A stretch of 64,000 bases of DNA, taken from assembly GCF_009189165.1 (NCBI RefSeq), contig NZ_CP045118.1:5642001-5706000 (forward strand), written 5' to 3'. Under the pieces are notes generated by a model. That model was not told the origin of the DNA. It saw only the letters and a list, made by a program, of their open reading frames with translations, and searched no databases. Position 1 is the first letter of the stretch, and the number at the start of each line of letters is the position of its first letter. This DNA is from Pseudomonas sp. SCB32 (GTDB lineage Bacteria; Pseudomonadota; Gammaproteobacteria; Pseudomonadales; Pseudomonadaceae). This document shows, in pieces, positions 18,321 to 29,683 of this stretch. Position numbers and translations under genes: made by a program.

Positions 18321-19427
18321 TCAATGTTCTCCTGCCTGACCAACCAGTGCCTGGTAGTCAGCGCGCAGCGTTTCTTCCAGAATCTCACGGGGGAATTCGG
18401 CGGTTACGACCGCAGCCCCCAGCCCTTGGAGCAAGACCAGACGCAAACGTCCATCGAGCACTTTCTTGTCAACGGCCATGTGCTCAAGAAAATGCTCAGC
18501 ATTCATTTCCTGCGGCGGAACGACCGGTAGCTTCGCCGCGGCAAGCAGGCGAATGCCGCGATCGCGTTCGGCGCTCGTCAGCCATCCCAGCCGATGCGAC
18601 ATCTCAAGTGCCATCACGGTTCCCGCCCCCACCGCCTCGCCATGCAGCCAGACGCCATAGCCCATATGGGTCTCGATGGCATGGCCGAAGGTGTGGCCCA
18701 GGTTGAGGGTGGCGCGCACGCCAGTTTCCTTCTCGTCAGCGCCGACGACGCGAGCCTTGGCGGCACAGGAGCGCTCGATGGCTTCGGTGAGCGCAACTGG
18801 CTCCAGTGCCAGCAGATCGTCGATGTGCGTTTCCAGCCACGTCAGGAACGGCTCGTCGCAGATGAAACCGTACTTGATGACTTCCGCGAGACCCGCAGAC
18901 AGCTCGCGCTGCGGCAGGGTACGCAGGGTGGCGGTATCAATGACTACGGCCTGGGGCTGGTAGAACGCGCCAACCATGTTCTTGCCCAGCGGGTGGTTGA
19001 TGCCGGTCTTGCCGCCAACGGAGGAATCGACCTGGGACAGCAGGGTGGTCGGCACCTGGATGAAGTCCACGCCGCGCTGGTAGCAGGCAGCGGCGAAGCC
19101 GGTCATGTCGCCGATGACGCCGCCGCCGAGGGCGATCAGGGTAGTCTTGCGATCGTGGCGCGCCTTGAGCAGCTCGTCGAAGATCAGCTGCAGGGTTTCC
19201 CACTGCTTGTAGGCCTCGCCATCGGGCAGCACCACTGTGGTGATCTTATAGCCGGAGAGGGTCTTCTGCAGTCGATCCAGATACAGCGGCGCGATAGTTT
19301 CGTTGGTGACGATGGCTACCTGACGGCCGCGGATATGCGGTTCGAAGTAGCGCGGATCATCCAGCAGCCCCTCACCGATATAGATCGGGTAGCTGCGATC
19401 GGCCAGATCGACATTGAGTGTGCGCAT
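18321..19427 (-). CDS. aroB: 3-dehydroquinate synthase
   Basis: 368 residues. It converts DAHP to 3-dehydroquinate, the second step of the shikimate pathway; NAD and a divalent metal are cofactors. The motifs [43 protein letters not shown] and the metal-binding [12 protein letters not shown] are present. I chose the ATG at 19427 ([15 protein letters not shown]), preceded by TGGGGGTTTC, over an in-frame start five codons upstream. It is co-directional with aroK (50 bp) and the AAA/SPOR gene (6 bp). Confidence 0.96.
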   Translation of the reverse strand: MRTLNVDLADRSYPIYIGEGLLDDPRYFEPHIRGRQVAIVTNETIAPLYLDRLQKTLSGYKITTVVLPDGEAYKQWETLQLIFDELLKARHDRKTTLIALGGGVIGDMTGFAAACYQRGVDFIQVPTTLLSQVDSSVGGKTGINHPLGKNMVGAFYQPQAVVIDTATLRTLPQRELSAGLAEVIKYGFICDEPFLTWLETHIDDLLALEPVALTEAIERSCAAKARVVGADEKETGVRATLNLGHTFGHAIETHMGYGVWLHGEAVGAGTVMALEMSHRLGWLTSAERDRGIRLLAAAKLPVVPPQEMNAEHFLEHMAVDKKVLDGRLRLVLLQGLGAAVVTAEFPREILEETLRADYQALVGQAGEH

Positions 19428-19477
19428 GAAACCCCCAGGCAAGAAAGGGGACTAGGATACCGCAGATTGGAGCGCCG

Positions 19478-19996
19478 TTAATGGCGCTCCAGCTCACGCA
19501 AGCGCTCCAGAATCTCCAGAACCACGAGGCGTGGCGGCCGCTCGTCGGTTTCGATGATTACATCGGCGATTTCGCGATACAGCGGATCGCGCACCTGCAT
19601 GAGGTCACGGAGTATCTGGTCCGGATTGGGCTTCTGCAGCAGCGGGCGATTCTTGTCGCGCGCAGTGCGGGAAATCTGCTGCTCGACCGAGGCGTGCAGG
19701 TAGATCACCTGCCCGCCGGTCTTGAGTATCTGGCGATTGGCGTCACGCATCACCGCACCGCCGCCGGTGGCGATGACCATGCCACCTTCGGCACATAGCT
19801 CGGCAAGCATCGCCTGCTCACGCTCGCGAAAGCCCGCCTCGCCCTCGACATCGAATATCCAGGGGATGTTGGCTCCGCAGCGTTGCTCGATCTCTTTATC
19901 CGAATCTTTGAAGACGAGGTGAAGCTCTTTGGCGAGAAGACGCCCGATGGTGCTTTTACCAGCTCCCATCGGGCCTACCAGAATCAAATTGGACAC
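19478..19996 (-). CDS. aroK: Shikimate kinase
   Basis: 172 residues from a GTG start. It phosphorylates shikimate with ATP. Walker A is [14 protein letters not shown]; the shikimate-binding FKDSDKEIE, the FREREQ segment and ATGGGAV are present, and the lid [11 protein letters not shown] is intact. The length matches the family when GTG at 19996 ([11 protein letters not shown]) is used. A TTG at 20008 overlapping the pilQ stop is an alternative giving 176 residues. Neither has a strong ribosome site, which suggests translational coupling to pilQ. Confidence 0.93.
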   Translation of the reverse strand: MSNLILVGPMGAGKSTIGRLLAKELHLVFKDSDKEIEQRCGANIPWIFDVEGEAGFREREQAMLAELCAEGGMVIATGGGAVMRDANRQILKTGGQVIYLHASVEQQISRTARDKNRPLLQKPNPDQILRDLMQVRDPLYREIADVIIETDERPPRLVVLEILERLRELERH

Positions 19997-20004
19997 GACA
20001 TTGA

Positions 20005-22188
20005 TCAACGGCCGGCTGCAAAGGCCTGATTATTCATGATCCGCGGGGTAAGGAAAACCAGCAGCTCGCTCTTGCTGTCGGTTACCGAATCACGACGGAA
20101 CAGCCGTCCAATGAACGGAACGTCACCCAGGAACGGAACCTTGTCGGTCTGCTTGGTCTGGGTATTGGAGAACACACCGCCGATCACGATGGTCTCGCCA
20201 TCGTTGACCAGCACCTTGGCGTTCACCTCGTTCTTCTTGATCGGCGGTACGCCATTGAGTGCGTTGGCGTAGTCCGGCTCGTCCTTATTGACCTTCACTT
20301 CCATGATGATGCGGTTGTCCGGGGTGATCTGCGGGGTCACTTCCAGGGCCAGGGCGGCCTCCTTGAAGGACACCGAGGTAGCACCGCTGGAGCTGGCTTC
20401 CTGGTAAGGAATCTCCGAACCCTTCAGGATCTTCGCGGTTTCCTTATCGGAGGTAACGACCTTCGGCTGGGAGACCACCTCACCGTTGCCGCTCTTTTCC
20501 ATGGCGGAAAGCTGCAGGTCGAGCATGGCGTGATCGCTCAGGAAGCCAATGCCAATACCCGAGGTGCTGTTTACCGCACCCATGTCAACGAACGGGACCG
20601 GCGCAACACCATCCTTCGCGGTAAAGTTACCAATGGTATCGGTACCGGGCAGGAACAACTTGCCGTTGCTATCGACAGTACGGGCCCCGTCCTTACCATA
20701 GAAATCCCAGTTGCCGGAGCTGAATGCGCCGCCCCAGCGAACACCAAGGCTCTTGCTGTAGTCGACGGCGGCTTCGACGATGCGCGCCTCGATCATCACC
20801 TGGCGAACCGGGATGTCCAATTGCGCGACGATACGACGAAGCTCATCCAGGCGTTCCTGGGTCTGGTAGGCGATGATCGCGTTGGTGCGATCATCGACAG
20901 TGATCGAGCCACGGTTGTCCGCGCCCGGAGTCTGCGGCGCACCCGGAGCACCGACGCCGGTTACCGACTGGAACAGCTTGGCGATGTCAGCTGCCTTCGC
21001 GTAGTTCACCTGAATCAGCTCGCGACGAAGCGGAGCCAGTTCGGAAATCTGCTTCTGGGCCTCGAGCTCCTGGCGCTCACGCGCTGCGATCTCTTCAGCC
21101 GGCGCGACCAGCAGAACGTTGCCCACCTTGCGCTTGTCCAGACCCTTGGTCTTCAGCACAAGGTCCAGCGCCTGGTCCCACGGCACGTTCTGCAGACGCA
21201 GGGTGATATTGCCCTGGACGGTATCTGAAGCCACCAGGTTCAGGTCGGTGAAGTCGGCAATCAACTGCAGGACCGAGCGCACATCGATGTCCTGGAAGTT
21301 CAGCGACAACTTCTCGCCGGTGTAGGCGAAGGTATCCTTCTTGCGCTTCTCCGCATCATCCTGAGTCAGCGGCTTGATACTGACGGTCATCCGGTTATCA
21401 GTCTGATAAACGAGATAGTCGTACAGGCCGGTCGGCTCGATGGAGATGCTCGCCTTGTCGCCCGCCGCGGAAGCGTTGACGAACTGTACCGGCGTGGCGA
21501 AGTCCTTCACGTCCAGGCGTACGCGCAGGTTGTCAGGCAATTGGGTCCGCGGGAATTCCAGGCGGATCTTGCCGCCCTGCTCCTGAATGTCCGGACTGAC
21601 GGTCGGATCGGACAGGTCGATCACGACATTGCCTTCCCCTTGATCGCCACGCTGGAAGTCGATGTTGCGAATTGCCTTGCCCGCCGCAATGTAGGACTTG
21701 GACTGTGCCGGCTTGGCGATTGGCGCGGATACCGGCGCCGCCGATGCAACCGTGCTGGAGGCACCGGCGCCACCCACCACGACGTACAGGTTCGAACCTT
21801 CCGACCGAGTGGTGTATGGCACAAGGGTGGCAAGGTTGACGATCAGGCGGGTGCGATCTTTTGCTTCAACCACCGTCAGGCTGCGCGCATTACCCACGCC
21901 CAGCTCGCGATTCTTGCTGCCCAGCTTGTTCTGCACACCCGGCAGATCCAGCGCGATACGCGCCGGCTGCTCGATGGTGTAGCCACGCGGCGCCGCCACC
22001 GGACCGTCGAAGCCCAGCTTCAGCTCGACCCGATCACCCGGCAAGGCTGAAACATCGACGCTCTGCAGATTGGCGGCCAGCAATGCTGGCGCAAAGACTG
22101 CCGCGAGCAAGGAGATGCTCAGGCGGGAAAGCATTTTGTTCATCGTCTGAATCCGTCGTGCAGACTGCTGTTTGTTATCCATCTTCAT
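20005..22188 (-). CDS. pilQ: Type IV pilus secretin
   Basis: Up to 727 residues. It forms the outer-membrane gated pore for type IV pili. A signal sequence ([16 protein letters not shown]) is followed by two AMIN domains (peptidoglycan binding), an STN/N0 domain (about 300-365), an N1 repeat and the secretin core, with [15 protein letters not shown] near the end and the terminal [11 protein letters not shown]. The first ATG (22188) directly follows GGGCGGGG. The ATG at 22143 (MNKMLSRLS) gives a shorter, more usual signal peptide. It is last in pilMNOPQ, 8 bp after pilP. Confidence 0.95.
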   Translation of the reverse strand: MKMDNKQQSARRIQTMNKMLSRLSISLLAAVFAPALLAANLQSVDVSALPGDRVELKLGFDGPVAAPRGYTIEQPARIALDLPGVQNKLGSKNRELGVGNARSLTVVEAKDRTRLIVNLATLVPYTTRSEGSNLYVVVGGAGASSTVASAAPVSAPIAKPAQSKSYIAAGKAIRNIDFQRGDQGEGNVVIDLSDPTVSPDIQEQGGKIRLEFPRTQLPDNLRVRLDVKDFATPVQFVNASAAGDKASISIEPTGLYDYLVYQTDNRMTVSIKPLTQDDAEKRKKDTFAYTGEKLSLNFQDIDVRSVLQLIADFTDLNLVASDTVQGNITLRLQNVPWDQALDLVLKTKGLDKRKVGNVLLVAPAEEIAARERQELEAQKQISELAPLRRELIQVNYAKAADIAKLFQSVTGVGAPGAPQTPGADNRGSITVDDRTNAIIAYQTQERLDELRRIVAQLDIPVRQVMIEARIVEAAVDYSKSLGVRWGGAFSSGNWDFYGKDGARTVDSNGKLFLPGTDTIGNFTAKDGVAPVPFVDMGAVNSTSGIGIGFLSDHAMLDLQLSAMEKSGNGEVVSQPKVVTSDKETAKILKGSEIPYQEASSSGATSVSFKEAALALEVTPQITPDNRIIMEVKVNKDEPDYANALNGVPPIKKNEVNAKVLVNDGETIVIGGVFSNTQTKQTDKVPFLGDVPFIGRLFRRDSVTDSKSELLVFLTPRIMNNQAFAAGR

Positions 22189-22196
22189 CCCCGCCC

Positions 22197-22721
22197 TTAG
22201 GAGCGTTCCTTGAGAGTCAGGCTGCGCGGACGCTCCAGCCAGCCACCCTCACCATCAGGAACGATTTCAATCACGTCGATCTTGCCTTCGCTGATCGCAA
22301 CGATCTTGCCGTCATTGCGCCCCAGGTAGTCGCCGATCCGTACCCGGTGCACCCCTCCTGCACCTTTCACGAGGGCGAACATCTGGCTGTCCCTGGACAA
22401 GGTCCCCACCATCTCGAAGGTTTCGATATTGAAGCCTTCCAGGAACTGCTTGACCCGGGTTTCGTCCGGCTTGACCACCTTGTTACCCTTCTGCTTCACC
22501 GCCAGATCGATCTTTACCGGTGGCTGGAAGGGGCTGCGCAATGCCGAGGCACTGTAGGTGAATGCTTCATACGGCTGGAACTTGGGCAGTGGTTCGATGG
22601 CCCCCTTGGGACGCGCGCGAACCTCGTCCATATAGGCCTGCAGATCGCTGAAATCACTGCCCGAACCGCACCCGTTCAAGCTCAGCAGCAAAAATCCACA
22701 AATGATCAGGCGCCCCCTCAT
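22197..22721 (-). CDS. pilP: Type IV pilus inner-membrane lipoprotein
   Basis: 174 residues. A lipoprotein signal peptide ends in the lipobox LNGC (Cys18). The C-terminal HR domain (about 80-170) contains VRIGDYLGRNDGKIVAIS and ends EGGWLERPRSLTLKERS. PilP joins the PilN/PilO dimer to PilQ across the periplasm. It overlaps the end of pilO by 4 bp (ATGA). Confidence 0.95.
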   Translation of the reverse strand: MRGRLIICGFLLLSLNGCGSGSDFSDLQAYMDEVRARPKGAIEPLPKFQPYEAFTYSASALRSPFQPPVKIDLAVKQKGNKVVKPDETRVKQFLEGFNIETFEMVGTLSRDSQMFALVKGAGGVHRVRIGDYLGRNDGKIVAISEGKIDVIEIVPDGEGGWLERPRSLTLKERS

Positions 22722-23368
22722 TTCTTGGCTCCTGTGCTCGGGGCATTAGCCTTCACGCCCTTGTCGTTGTAGCGATAGGTCTTGGCCAGGATGCTCATCT
22801 TCAGCCTGGACGTGGTGTCGGCACTGGCCGGCTTGATCTCGAAATCATGCAAGGTAACGATCCGCGGAAGGCTGGACACGCCGCTGACGAATGTCGCCAG
22901 ATCGTGATACCCGCCCACAACACTGATCTGGATGGGCAATTCGATGTAGAACTGCTGGGTCACCTCCGGCAGCAGCTTGATCTCCTCGAACTCGAGCCCG
23001 CTCCCCAGTCCGGTACGGGTAATGTCTTCGAGCAGGCCGGGCACTTCGGTATCGCTGGGCAGTTGCCGCAGCAAGGCACCGAAGGACTCCTCCATTTCCT
23101 TCATCTGGGTCTTGTAGGCTTCCAGATTGGCCGCCTGGAACGCCTTGGAGGAAAACTGCTGCTTGAGCGTCTCCTCTTCGGAACGTTGCCGATCCAACTG
23201 TTCCTGCAGGTCCTTCAAGTGGAAGTTGTAGCCAAGCGCGAGTACGACGGCCATCAGCAGAATGCAGGCAATAACCTTGACCGCCGCCGGCCAGGAGCCG
23301 AGGTTATTCAGGTCAAGATCGTTGATGTCGATCTTGCGCACGCTCTGGAGGGAACTGGCCAGACTCAT
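22718..23368 (-). CDS. pilO: Type IV pilus alignment protein PilO
   Basis: 216 residues. A short cytoplasmic start and one membrane span (about 28-48, VIACILLMAVVLALGYNF) are followed by a coiled coil (LKDLQEQLDRQRSEEETLKQ) and a ferredoxin-like periplasmic domain. It heterodimerises with PilN. The ATG at 23368 overlaps the pilN stop by 4 bp; upstream in-frame codons are only the shadow of pilN. Confidence 0.95.
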   Translation of the reverse strand: MSLASSLQSVRKIDINDLDLNNLGSWPAAVKVIACILLMAVVLALGYNFHLKDLQEQLDRQRSEEETLKQQFSSKAFQAANLEAYKTQMKEMEESFGALLRQLPSDTEVPGLLEDITRTGLGSGLEFEEIKLLPEVTQQFYIELPIQISVVGGYHDLATFVSGVSSLPRIVTLHDFEIKPASADTTSRLKMSILAKTYRYNDKGVKANAPSTGAKK

Positions 23369-23957
23369 TTCTTGGCTCCTTGCGCAACGTTCTTCTGCTC
23401 CGCCTCTTCCGCCCCGGGCTGGGTCTGTTGAACCGTCAACTGGAAGATATTCGCCTGGTCCACCGCCCCCTGGGTCACCGCCTTGACTTCCGTCAGGTTC
23501 GGCGCCTTGAGCCATTCCGAGGCATCCAGGTTGCGCATCAGGTTGGAAACCCGATTGTTCGACTCGGCCGCACCCGCGATGGCGATGGATTTCCCGGTCA
23601 TTTTCAGGTCGGTGAAATAGACGCCATCGGGCAACGTACGGACCAACTGATCGAACACCCGCCCAATGATCGGACGGTTGCCCTGCAGGTCCGAAATGAT
23701 CTTCATACGCTCCAGCAATTGCTGGCGGCGAGTTTTCAGCTCACTGATTTCCTTGATCCGCGCATCGAGCACGGTGATTTCCTTGCGCAGGAAATCGTTG
23801 CGCGCGTTCTGGTTCTCGATGGCCGAATTGAAGTACTGGTCACCCAGGAAGACGAGCGCGCCGGAGGCCAGAAGCACCGCTCCCAGAGTCACCAGGAAGC
23901 GCTGCTTGCGCTCCTCGCGCAGCTGTTCCCGCCACGGCAATAAGTTGATGCGAGTCA

Positions 23958-23958
<1 letters not shown>
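23365..23958 (-). CDS. pilN: Type IV pilus alignment protein PilN
   Basis: 197 residues. The cytoplasmic peptide INLLPWREQLREER (residues 4-17) is the conserved PilM-binding motif. A membrane span follows (about 22-42), then a coiled coil and a periplasmic ferredoxin-like domain. Its start codon overlaps the pilM stop by one base, typical translational coupling in this operon. Confidence 0.96.
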
Positions 23959-25049
<1,091 letters not shown>

Positions 25050-25074
25050 TTACGGACGATTTATGTTTCTTCAC

Positions 25075-25103
25075 ATTAGATACCAGACTTGACACCTTCG
25101 CAA
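25075..25103 (-). promoter_or_regulatory. Candidate pilM promoter
   Basis: On the minus strand, TTGCGA (25103-25098), a 17-nt spacer and TCTAAT (25080-25075). The start would be near 25068, about 45 nt before the pilM ATG. Confidence 0.5.
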
Positions 25104-25128
25104 ATGGCTCACCGGGAAAAAAACTGCT

Positions 25129-25134
25129 TATAAT
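25129..25134 (+). promoter_or_regulatory. Candidate -10 element of ponA
   Basis: A consensus TATAAT lies 73 nt before the ponA ATG. No convincing -35 hexamer is found at 16-18 nt, so this promoter is weakly supported. Confidence 0.35.
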
Positions 25135-25207
25135 GTGATCAGCTTTTCCCTTTTTGCTGCGCCATCCGCTTAACTCTTTCTTTTCTCTGGAAATCCAAGA
25201 CCTTCCA

Positions 25208-27646
25208 ATGCGCCTGCTGAAGTTTCTGTGGTGGACCTGCGTCACCATAATCTGTGGATTGCTGCTCAGTTTCAGCGGCGCCTACCTTTACCTCAGCCCG
25301 AACCTCCCGTCCGTGGAGGCCCTACGCAACGTGCGCTTGCAGATGCCGTTGCGGGTTTACAGCAGCGATAACAAATTGATAGCAGAGTTTGGCGAGATGC
25401 GCCGCACGCCGATTCGCTTTGCTGAAATCCCCCAGGATTTCACCCACGCGCTGCTCTCGGCCGAGGATGACAATTTCGCCAATCATTATGGCGTCGACGT
25501 CAAAAGCCTGATGCGTGCTGCCGCGCAATTATTGAAGACAGGGCATATCCAGACGGGTGGCAGTACCATCACCATGCAGGTGGCGAAGAACTACTTCCTC
25601 ACCAACGAACGCAGTTTCTCGCGGAAGATCAATGAGATATTGCTTGCACTGCAGATCGAGCGCTCGCTGACCAAGGACGAGATCCTCGAGCTGTACGTCA
25701 ACAAGATCTATCTGGGCAACCGCGCCTACGGCGTGGAAGCCGCCGCTCAGGTGTACTACGGCAAGTCGATCAAGGACCTGAGCCTGGCCCAGATGGCGAT
25801 GATCGCCGGCCTGCCGAAGGCCCCGTCGCGCTACAACCCGCTGGCCAACCCCGCACGCAGCCTGGAACGCCGCAACTGGATCCTCGAGCGCATGCTCAAG
25901 CTGGGCTTCATCGATCAGCCTCGCTTCGAAGCGGCGGTCAAGGAACCCATCGCCGCCTCCTATCACGTTCAGAGCCCGGAACTGGCGGCACCGTACATCG
26001 CCGAAATGGCGCGTGCCGAACTGGTCGGCCGCTTCGGCGGCGATGCCTATACCGAGGGCTACCGCGTCTACACCACCGTACGCAGCGACCTGCAGGACGA
26101 CGCCAACAACGCGCTGCGCGATGGCTTGCAGGAGTACGACCAGCGTCACGGCTACCGCGGCCCGGAAACCCGCCTGCCCGGCAAGACCCGTGATGCCTGG
26201 CGCCAGGCGATCACCCAGCAGCGCCCGCTCGGCGGCCTGGAGCCGGCGATCGTAATCCAGGTGGAAAAGAGCGGCGCCATGGTGATGACCCGCGACGGCA
26301 AGGAAGAAGCGCTCGGCTGGGACGGCATGAAGTGGGCACGCCCCTACCTCAGCAACAACAGCATGGGCCCGATGCCTCGCCAGCCGAGCGACGTGGTCCA
26401 GCCCGGCGATGTGATTCGCGTGCAACGCGCCGACAACGGCACGCTGCGCCTGACCCAGGTACCGGCCGCGCAGAGCGCTCTGGTCTCGCTGAATCCGCAG
26501 GACGGGGCGATCATGGCCCTGGTTGGCGGCTTCTCCTTCGAGCAGAGCAACTACAACCGCGCCACCCAGGCCAAGCGCCAGCCCGGTTCCAGCTTCAAGC
26601 CGTTCATCTACAGCGCGGCGCTGGACAACGGCTTCACAGCTGCTTCGCTGATCAACGACGCCCCCGTGGTGTTCTACGACGAGTACCTGGACAAGGTCTG
26701 GCGACCGAAGAACGACACCAACACCTTCCTCGGTCCGATCCCGATGCGCGAGGCGCTCTACAAGTCGCGCAACATGGTCTCGATCCGCATTCTCCAGGGA
26801 CTGGGTGTCGAGCGCGCGCGCACCTACATCAGCCGCTTCGGCTTCAACAAGGACGAGCTGCCGCCGAACCTGTCGATGGCACTTGGCACCGCGACCCTGA
26901 CACCGCTGGAAATCGCCTCCGCCTGGAGCACCTTCGCCAACGGCGGCTTCAAGGTTTCGCCCTACGTGGTCGATCGCATCGAAAGCCGAGACGGCCAGGT
27001 TGTCTTCCAGGCCAACCCGCCCCGCGTGCCGAATGACGAGGCGCAGGCCCAACAAGCCCAGCCCCAGGCGCAGCCCAGTGGAACCAACGCGCTGGGCAAC
27101 GACGACCCGAGCCTGGCCAAGACCACCATCGAACCGGCTGCCGCCGAGCGCATCATCGATGCCCGTACCGCCTACATCATGACCAGCATGCTGCAGGACG
27201 TGATCAAGCGCGGCACCGGCCGCCGCGCCCTGGCGCTCAAGCGGGATGACCTGGCTGGCAAGACCGGTACCACCAACGACTCCAAGGACACCTGGTTCTC
27301 CGGCTTCAACGCCGATTACATGACCACTGTCTGGGTCGGCTTCGACCAGCCGGAAAGCCTCGGCCGCGCCGAATACGGCGGCAACGTGGCGCTGCCGATC
27401 TGGATGCGCTACATGGGCGCGGCACTGAAGGACAAGCCCTCGCACGTGCTGCCCGAACCCGCCGGCATGATCAGCCTGCGCATCGACCCGGTGACCGGCC
27501 GCGCGGCCGCACCGGGTACGCCGGGCGCTTACTTCGAACTGTTCAAGAACGAGGACACGCCGCCGTCGATGAGCGAACTGGCGCCGGGGAGCGCGCCCGG
27601 AAGCGGTATGCCAGCAGAGGAAGAAGCACCGATCGACCTGTTCTGA
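25208..27646 (+). CDS. ponA: Penicillin-binding protein 1A (bifunctional peptidoglycan synthase)
   Basis: 812 residues. It polymerises and cross-links peptidoglycan in the periplasm. An N-terminal membrane anchor is followed by a GT51 glycosyltransferase (catalytic Glu86 in AEDDNFANHYGVD; GGSTITMQVAKNYFL), an OB-like insert and a transpeptidase with SxxK (Ser461 in GSSFKPF), SRNMVS and KTGT (Lys685). The ATG at 25208 (MRLLKFLWWTC) was chosen because the anchor begins there. It is divergent from pilM, as in other pseudomonads, and ends at an intrinsic terminator. Confidence 0.96.
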   Translation: MRLLKFLWWTCVTIICGLLLSFSGAYLYLSPNLPSVEALRNVRLQMPLRVYSSDNKLIAEFGEMRRTPIRFAEIPQDFTHALLSAEDDNFANHYGVDVKSLMRAAAQLLKTGHIQTGGSTITMQVAKNYFLTNERSFSRKINEILLALQIERSLTKDEILELYVNKIYLGNRAYGVEAAAQVYYGKSIKDLSLAQMAMIAGLPKAPSRYNPLANPARSLERRNWILERMLKLGFIDQPRFEAAVKEPIAASYHVQSPELAAPYIAEMARAELVGRFGGDAYTEGYRVYTTVRSDLQDDANNALRDGLQEYDQRHGYRGPETRLPGKTRDAWRQAITQQRPLGGLEPAIVIQVEKSGAMVMTRDGKEEALGWDGMKWARPYLSNNSMGPMPRQPSDVVQPGDVIRVQRADNGTLRLTQVPAAQSALVSLNPQDGAIMALVGGFSFEQSNYNRATQAKRQPGSSFKPFIYSAALDNGFTAASLINDAPVVFYDEYLDKVWRPKNDTNTFLGPIPMREALYKSRNMVSIRILQGLGVERARTYISRFGFNKDELPPNLSMALGTATLTPLEIASAWSTFANGGFKVSPYVVDRIESRDGQVVFQANPPRVPNDEAQAQQAQPQAQPSGTNALGNDDPSLAKTTIEPAAAERIIDARTAYIMTSMLQDVIKRGTGRRALALKRDDLAGKTGTTNDSKDTWFSGFNADYMTTVWVGFDQPESLGRAEYGGNVALPIWMRYMGAALKDKPSHVLPEPAGMISLRIDPVTGRAAAPGTPGAYFELFKNEDTPPSMSELAPGSAPGSGMPAEEEAPIDLF

Positions 27647-27656
27647 CAGGCAGATG

Positions 27657-27683
27657 AAAGCCCCTCTCAAGAGGGGCTTTTAC
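27657..27683 (+). terminator. Terminator of ponA
   Basis: AAAGCCCCTC (27657-27666) and GAGGGGCTTT (27671-27680), loop TCAA, followed by a short T run. Confidence 0.85.
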
Positions 27684-27756
27684 ATTGGGGAATGGATTCT
27701 CAAAGAATAATGGCATTTCGCCAAATCATTGATTAATCTGACACTTGCGGCGGCGA

Positions 27757-27913
27757 ATGACCCCGGACGACCGACCCCATCCGGCGCGTCAGGGGCTTCC
27801 CGCGGCAACAGATCCAGGACGTCCGCAAACTGCTCGGCTGGCTGTTCTGCCTGATCGCATTGCTGCTCGTTGCGCGCCCGTACTACTGGGGCAGATCACG
27901 CCAGGTCAGATAG
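27757..27913 (+). pseudogene. Possible decayed small membrane-protein gene
   Basis: One frame starts with ATG at 27757 (MTPDDRP) and the next frame, open to TAG at 27911, encodes a basic segment followed by a membrane-like helix, LLGWLFCLIALLLVARPYYW. A single-base change in the CCCC at 27776-27779 would join them into a peptide of about 50 residues. The ribosome site is poor and the end overlaps the last 31 bp of the convergent metallopeptidase gene. Chance is a serious alternative. Confidence 0.2.
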
Positions 27914-28377
27914 ACGCGCAGATCGAACTCCAGCTGGTGATAGCCCGGCAGCATGTGCTCGCAAAGCTGGTAGAAGGCCTTGCTGTGGTCGCGCTCCTTC
28001 AGATGCGCCAGCTCGTGGACGACGATCATCTGCAGGAACTCGGGCGCAGCGTCCTTGAACAACGAAGCGACGCGGATTTCCTTCTTCGCCTTGAGCTTGC
28101 CGCCCTGTACCCGAGAGATCGCGGTATTCAGGCCCAGGGCTCGCTGCACGACGTCCAGCTTGTTGTCGTAGAGCACCTTGTCCACCGCCGGCGCGGTGCG
28201 CATGTACTGCTGCTTGAGATCCATGGCGTAGCCGTACAGCGCCTTGTCGCTCTGTACGTCATGACGGCCGGGATAGCGACGCTCCAGATACTCGCCGAGG
28301 CGGTTCTGCTCGATGAGCTGACGTACCTGATCCTGGAGCTGTTGCGGGTAAGCCTGGAGATAGCGAAGCGGTTGCAT
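27883..28377 (-). CDS. YgjP-like zinc metallopeptidase (M48/DUF45)
   Basis: 164 residues. The C-terminal half has the gluzincin motif HELAH (121-125) with a further conserved His131 in KERDHSKAFY, the pattern of the YgjP/DUF45 metal-dependent hydrolase group. There is no signal peptide, so a cytoplasmic location is likely. The substrate is unknown. The ATG at 28377 (MQPLRYLQAYP) was chosen over an upstream in-frame ATG because it starts the homologous region. It is the first of three minus-strand genes upstream of which the methyltransferase lies 50 bp away. Confidence 0.8.
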   Translation of the reverse strand: MQPLRYLQAYPQQLQDQVRQLIEQNRLGEYLERRYPGRHDVQSDKALYGYAMDLKQQYMRTAPAVDKVLYDNKLDVVQRALGLNTAISRVQGGKLKAKKEIRVASLFKDAAPEFLQMIVVHELAHLKERDHSKAFYQLCEHMLPGYHQLEFDLRVYLTWRDLPQ

Positions 28378-28427
28378 GGGAGAGCGACTGGCGGGAAATC
28401 CAGCCACCAGTCTACCGCATTCCCCAC

Positions 28428-29198
28428 TCAGTCCAGCGCGCGCGTGCTGTACGCCTCGGTGCGATAGGGGAATGCAACTTCCGTACGCCCCTTCAGCGCC
28501 GGATGGCTGGCAATCAGTTCGCGCAGCTGCTCGGCGACCCAGTGCTTCCGCTCGTCCGGCAGTGCGGCAATGAAGCTCACAGAGAGAAGACGCGCAACGA
28601 TCACCTGCTCCGGCGGGCCGACATGCTGATGGCTGAACTCACGCAGACGCAGGGGCTCGAAGCGAGCCCCTGCGAACGCCTGGCGCCATTCACCGGTATG
28701 GAAGCGCGGCGTGCTGCCTTCGTAGCGTTCGACGATGCGAGTGACTTCGGCCACCCAGTCGACCCGTTCGTCACGCACGTTCCAGACCAGCCCGAGGTGG
28801 CCGCCAGGACGCAGTACTCGATGGATTTCACCCAGCGACCGCTCGTCAGCGAACCAGTGGAAGGCCTGCGCGCAGGTCAGTGCATCCAGGCTTTGTGCGG
28901 CCAACGGGATCGCCTGGGCGGTGCCGTTGAGTACCTTCACCGCAGGCAAGGCTGCACTCAATTGCTCGCGCATCGCTGCCACCGGCTCGATCGCCGTGAC
29001 CTGCGCTCCGCTGCGCAGCAGCAAAGCGGTGAACTTGCCGGTGCCCGCGCCAAGGTCGGCCACTTGCTTGCCGTGGCTGATTTCCAGCGCCTCGCCGAGC
29101 CAGCCCAGCAGCCCCTCGGGATAGTCCGGGCGGCCGTGGGCATAGGCTTTCGCTTCGCGGGCGTATCCATCCCGCGCACTGCCATGTACATCCGTCAT
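28428..29198 (-). CDS. Class I SAM-dependent methyltransferase
   Basis: 256 residues. Motif I is VADLGAGTGKFTALL, motif II region VTAIEPVAAMREQL, then the acidic-loop LDALTCAQAFHWF and VLRPGGHLGLVWNV. The pattern matches the Methyltransf_11 family (UbiE/BioC-like small-molecule enzymes). The substrate cannot be inferred. The start at 29198 is decided by a strong ribosome site, GGAGG, six bases upstream; a longer in-frame extension has no such site. Confidence 0.82.
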   Translation of the reverse strand: MTDVHGSARDGYAREAKAYAHGRPDYPEGLLGWLGEALEISHGKQVADLGAGTGKFTALLLRSGAQVTAIEPVAAMREQLSAALPAVKVLNGTAQAIPLAAQSLDALTCAQAFHWFADERSLGEIHRVLRPGGHLGLVWNVRDERVDWVAEVTRIVERYEGSTPRFHTGEWRQAFAGARFEPLRLREFSHQHVGPPEQVIVARLLSVSFIAALPDERKHWVAEQLRELIASHPALKGRTEVAFPYRTEAYSTRALD

Positions 29199-29235
29199 CG
29201 TACCTCCAGAGCCCGTCCGAGCTGAGCAGGAGGGC

Positions 29236-29655
29236 TCAGCGGAACCGGCAGGTCTTGCCGTCGAGATAACTACGGTAGCAGCTGAGCAGGCGTGACTCCT
29301 TGATCCGGCATCGCTTCTGCCGGCATTCGCTGTGGAACTCGAAACGACCGCCATCGGGGTCGGCCAGTTGGATGCGGATCGCCGGCCAGCCTTTCTCCGG
29401 CGCCTTCTCCGGGGTGCTGAGCACGCGGCTTTCGTTCTCCACCAGTGCCGCGCCCGCCTCGGCATAGTCGAAGACGAACAGCAGGGTGCGCGAGGTCTTC
29501 AGCGTGCACTCCTGGTGAGTCTGGCAATTCTGCGCGTCCACTGGCAGGTTCACCGGCGGTTTGGGCGGTGGCGCCGGTGGTTGCGCGGGGTGCAGCGAAC
29601 AGCCGGCCAGCAGCGCCAGCGACAAGGCGGCGAGCCCGGCACGCAACATCGACAT
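29236..29655 (-). CDS. Small lipoprotein of unknown function
   Basis: 139 residues. The signal peptide ends at lipobox LLAGC (Cys19), followed by a Pro-rich linker (PAQPPAPPPKPP). Then comes a compact domain with paired cysteines (NCQTHQEC, SECRQKRCR and CYRSYLDGKTC) that probably form disulfides in the periplasm. I recognise no family. It lies 37 bp upstream of the methyltransferase gene and could share its transcript. Confidence 0.7.
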   Translation of the reverse strand: MSMLRAGLAALSLALLAGCSLHPAQPPAPPPKPPVNLPVDAQNCQTHQECTLKTSRTLLFVFDYAEAGAALVENESRVLSTPEKAPEKGWPAIRIQLADPDGGRFEFHSECRQKRCRIKESRLLSCYRSYLDGKTCRFR

Positions 29656-29683
29656 GCCATCAATCTCCTTCTGGCGGATACGA

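Noticed and set aside
19996..20008. ATG at 20002 (other frame) as the aroK start
   Set aside because: It is out of frame with the shikimate kinase sequence; only the TTG at 20008 or GTG at 19996 fit.
25089..25094. Consensus TTGACA upstream of ponA
   Set aside because: It is 34 nt from the TATAAT at 25129, so it cannot be the matching -35.
25529..27670. A 713-codon open frame antisense to ponA
   Set aside because: Same GC-bias artefact; the sense strand carries the full PBP1A motifs.
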